Made by a program: the position numbers and the translations under genes | Source of the DNA: ANME-2 cluster archaeon | GTDB lineage: Archaea > Halobacteriota > Methanosarcinia > Methanosarcinales > Methanogasteraceae | Direction of reading: 5' to 3' | DNA: 6,719 nucleotides | Assembly: GCA_003601535.1 (NCBI GenBank) | Contig: PIXW01000197.1 | Coordinates: forward strand, 1 to 6,719 | In this document: piece by piece, positions 5,620-6,719 of the stretch | Layout of the letters: each line of letters starts with the position of its first letter | Numbering within the stretch: position 1 is the first letter of the stretch | The notes under the pieces: generated by a model | What the model was told of the DNA's origin: nothing | The model's database searches: none | Seen by the model: the letters and a program-made list of their open reading frames with translations, nothing else

Positions 5620-5923
5620 GTGAGGAGAGTAAGCCCCTTTCTGTTCATAGCAGCATTCGACTGAGCGCCATACCCGGGCACGGCTGGACTCCGCTCGCGC
5701 TTAATCGCGCGTGCCCTGTCGCTGGCTTGCACCCACGGGGATTAGACCGTTTCATCCACGATATGTGACCTCAGCCTTCCGGCATCATCGCATTATGCAT
5801 ACCGTGGTATCGTTTCTGTGTCAGAGCCAAAACTCTCGCCATAAGCCATCTCGGCATCCGTGTGTCCAGTGGTGAGGGGACTTTCCTCACGACTAATGTC
5901 GCGGCGGCTGCTCTTCCTCTCTC
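5618..5923 (-). ncRNA. rnpB: RNase P RNA, archaeal type
   Basis: This is the catalytic RNA that cleaves the 5' leader from pre-tRNA. Read on the minus strand, it has GAGGAAAGTCCCC at 5888-5876 (CR-I, 5' strand of P4) and ACAGAAAGGGGCTTAC at 5644-5629 (CR-V, 3' strand of P4). Also present are ACAGAAACGATACC (5819-5806) and the specificity/core segment AATCCCCGTGGGTGCAAGCC (5743-5724). The ends are set by a P1 helix: GAGAGAGGAAGAG (5923-5911) pairs with CTCTCCTCACTC (5629-5618) with one mismatch and one bulge. A GGGCACG/CGTGCCC helix (5716-5710 with 5682-5676) encloses a GC-rich hairpin near 5695-5711. Length is about 306 nt, normal for archaea. The RNA end overlaps the last bases of the neighbouring stop codon. 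Exact mature ends are inferred from P1. Confidence 0.95.
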
Positions 5924-5946
5924 AACTGTTAATCTGGTCCGGGTGG

Positions 5947-5957
5947 TATTATATGTA
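5947..5957 (-). promoter_or_regulatory. TATA box of rnpB
   Basis: The minus strand reads TACATATAATA, centred near 5952. That is 29 bases upstream of the RNA 5' end at 5923 inferred from helix P1, the expected archaeal spacing. The two estimates support each other. Confidence 0.65.
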
Positions 5958-5987
5958 CCGCCGGCACGTCCGAACGCCTGACGCAGC

Positions 5988-5997
5988 TATTTATTAG
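5988..5997 (+). promoter_or_regulatory. TATA box of the cobalamin operon
   Basis: CTATTTATTA lies about 45 bases before the cbiL ATG and predicts initiation near 6019, giving a leader of about 19 bases that still holds the ribosome site GAGGAG (6025-6030). No room is left for a cobalamin riboswitch. The rnpB promoter lies back to back about 40 bases away. Confidence 0.55.
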
Positions 5998-6037
5998 ATC
6001 GGTCGAGAAGATACTTGAGAATACGAGGAGACGAACA

Positions 6038-6646
6038 ATGCTGATTGGAGTAGGACTCGGTCCGGGCGATCCCGAACTATTGACGCTCAAGGCAATACGA
6101 ATACTTAAAAAGAGCGATAAGGTCTTTGTTCCTGGAAAGCTCGCGTTTGAACTGGTTTCACCATACACTGATCCGGAGATTCTCGATTTCCCGATGACGC
6201 ACGATAAGGAGATACTGGACAGAACCATCGATCAGAATGCAGACGTTGTTGCAGATGCAGCCGAGAATAACATGGTTGCATTTGGGTTAATCGGCGATCC
6301 CAACTTCTTTTCAACCTTTGTCCGGCTCCGCAGACGGATACAGGAGAAATATCCGGGCATCGGCATAGAAACCATTCCCGGAATCAGTTCGATCACGGCG
6401 TTCGCATCAAGAATTGATGCCGGCATCGATCGTTCGTTTGTGGTCAGCGATGGCTCGCCTGTGAGCTCAACAGTTGTGTTGAAGGCACGAAGACCAGGAA
6501 GAATCGTGGATCATCTGATCGAAGAAGGCTATACGGAATTTGTCTTTGCCGAGAAGCTATTTTCTGATGATGAACTGATAACTCATGATATTCCGGAAAA
6601 AGGAGATTATTTCAGCATGATATACGCAGGCAGAAAGGAGAGATGA
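6038..6646 (+). CDS. cbiL: Cobalt-factor II / precorrin-2 C20-methyltransferase
   Basis: CbiL transfers a methyl from SAM to C20 of (cobalt-)precorrin-2 in corrin ring synthesis. The 202-residue product has the tetrapyrrole-methylase fold: the glycine loop GLGPGDPELLTLKA (6-19), VFVPGK (29-34), FGLIGDPNFFSTF (82-94), ETIPGISSITAFAS (111-124) and the final strand MIYAGRK. The PGK around residue 33 and the GDPNFFST loop point to the C20 enzyme rather than to SUMT or the C11/C17 enzymes. It is somewhat shorter than the usual 220-240 residues. An archaeon would be expected to use the early-cobalt route, so the substrate is probably the cobalt form. ATG 6038 has a good Shine-Dalgarno GAGGAG seven bases upstream. 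The downstream gene begins immediately after the stop. Confidence 0.93.
   Translation: MLIGVGLGPGDPELLTLKAIRILKKSDKVFVPGKLAFELVSPYTDPEILDFPMTHDKEILDRTIDQNADVVADAAENNMVAFGLIGDPNFFSTFVRLRRRIQEKYPGIGIETIPGISSITAFASRIDAGIDRSFVVSDGSPVSSTVVLKARRPGRIVDHLIEEGYTEFVFAEKLFSDDELITHDIPEKGDYFSMIYAGRKER
6637..6640 (+). promoter_or_regulatory. Shine-Dalgarno sequence of the gene after cbiL
   Basis: GGAG inside the end of cbiL lies six bases before ATG 6647 and nine before ATG 6650. Both starts are in the same frame, so the protein begins MMSGKV or MSGKV. Confidence 0.6.
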
Positions 6647-6719
6647 ATGATGTCAGGAAAGGTCTATTTTGTCGGGGCAGGACCTGGCGATCCGGAACTG
6701 ATCACGCTTCGAGGAAATG
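6647..6719 (+). CDS. cbiF: Start of a second corrin-ring methyltransferase, probably cobalt-precorrin-4 C11-methyltransferase (cut by the window end)
   Basis: Only 24 codons are present. They encode a short lead-in and then KVYFVGAGPGDPELITLRG, the SAM-binding glycine loop at the N-terminus of tetrapyrrole methylases. The wording fits CbiF/CobM (C11-methyltransferase) best, but SUMT (CobA) proteins start almost identically, so the assignment leans on its place right after cbiL, where cbiF commonly follows in archaeal cobalamin operons. It begins at the base after the cbiL stop and is surely cotranscribed with it. Confidence 0.7.
   Translation, partial: MMSGKVYFVGAGPGDPELITLRGN

Noticed and set aside
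5958..6037. A possible cobalamin riboswitch before cbiL
   Set aside because: The predicted leader is about 19 bases, and no B12-box-like sequence is visible.
5929..6228. A 99-codon open frame on the minus strand over the cbiL start
   Set aside because: It runs antisense through the conserved glycine-loop region of cbiL and through both promoters; the translation is a low-complexity Ser/Ile-rich shadow.
1..6719. CRISPR arrays, tRNA genes, insertion sequences or defence islands
   Set aside because: No spaced direct repeats, no tRNA cloverleaf or T-loop motif, no transposase or integrase reading frame and no terminal inverted repeats were found.

Overview
The window is archaeal. It carries a two-domain Elp3 with the archaeal CX4CX2C cluster, an Alba chromatin protein, a Sec61-beta (SecG) subunit, an archaeal-type RNase P RNA and TATA-box promoters with short or absent leaders. 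ThiC, the anaerobic-type cobalamin genes and a dockerin-tailed protein fit a methanogen- or ANME-like euryarchaeon (Halobacteriota, Methanosarcinales/Syntrophoarchaeum-like). That placement is inference; no marker here fixes the genus.

Layout from left to right: the C-terminal end of a dockerin-type EF-hand protein (+, to 131); a 250-base spacer with small hairpins; thiC (-, 382-1668); a divergent promoter spacer; a degenerate cis-prenyltransferase (+, 1830-2486); a 167-base spacer; elp3 (+, 2654-4291), whose 3' end overlaps the convergent secG/sec61beta (-, 4267-4443); a shared divergent promoter region; alba (+, 4565-4885), coupled by an ATGA overlap to an alkaline-phosphatase-superfamily gene (+, 4882-5619); rnpB on the minus strand (about 5618-5923), touching the stop codon of that gene; another divergent promoter region; then a cobalamin operon with cbiL (+, 6038-6646) and the first 24 codons of a second tetrapyrrole methylase, probably cbiF (+, from 6647).

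Most genes are housekeeping: thiamine pyrimidine synthesis, tRNA wobble modification, protein export, chromatin, tRNA 5' processing and cobalamin synthesis. I see no mobile element, CRISPR array, tRNA or defence cassette. The two least ordinary items are proteins. The first is a cis-prenyltransferase homologue that keeps the family's C-terminal half but has lost the catalytic Asp motif and most of the diphosphate-binding signature. It is therefore a candidate non-catalytic (NgBR/Nus1-like) subunit of a heteromeric enzyme. The second is a phosphatase-superfamily protein whose 'DIAPT' segment, normally at the C-terminus, sits at the N-terminus, as in a circular permutation. At the DNA level, the tetranucleotide GATC is strikingly frequent across the coding regions.
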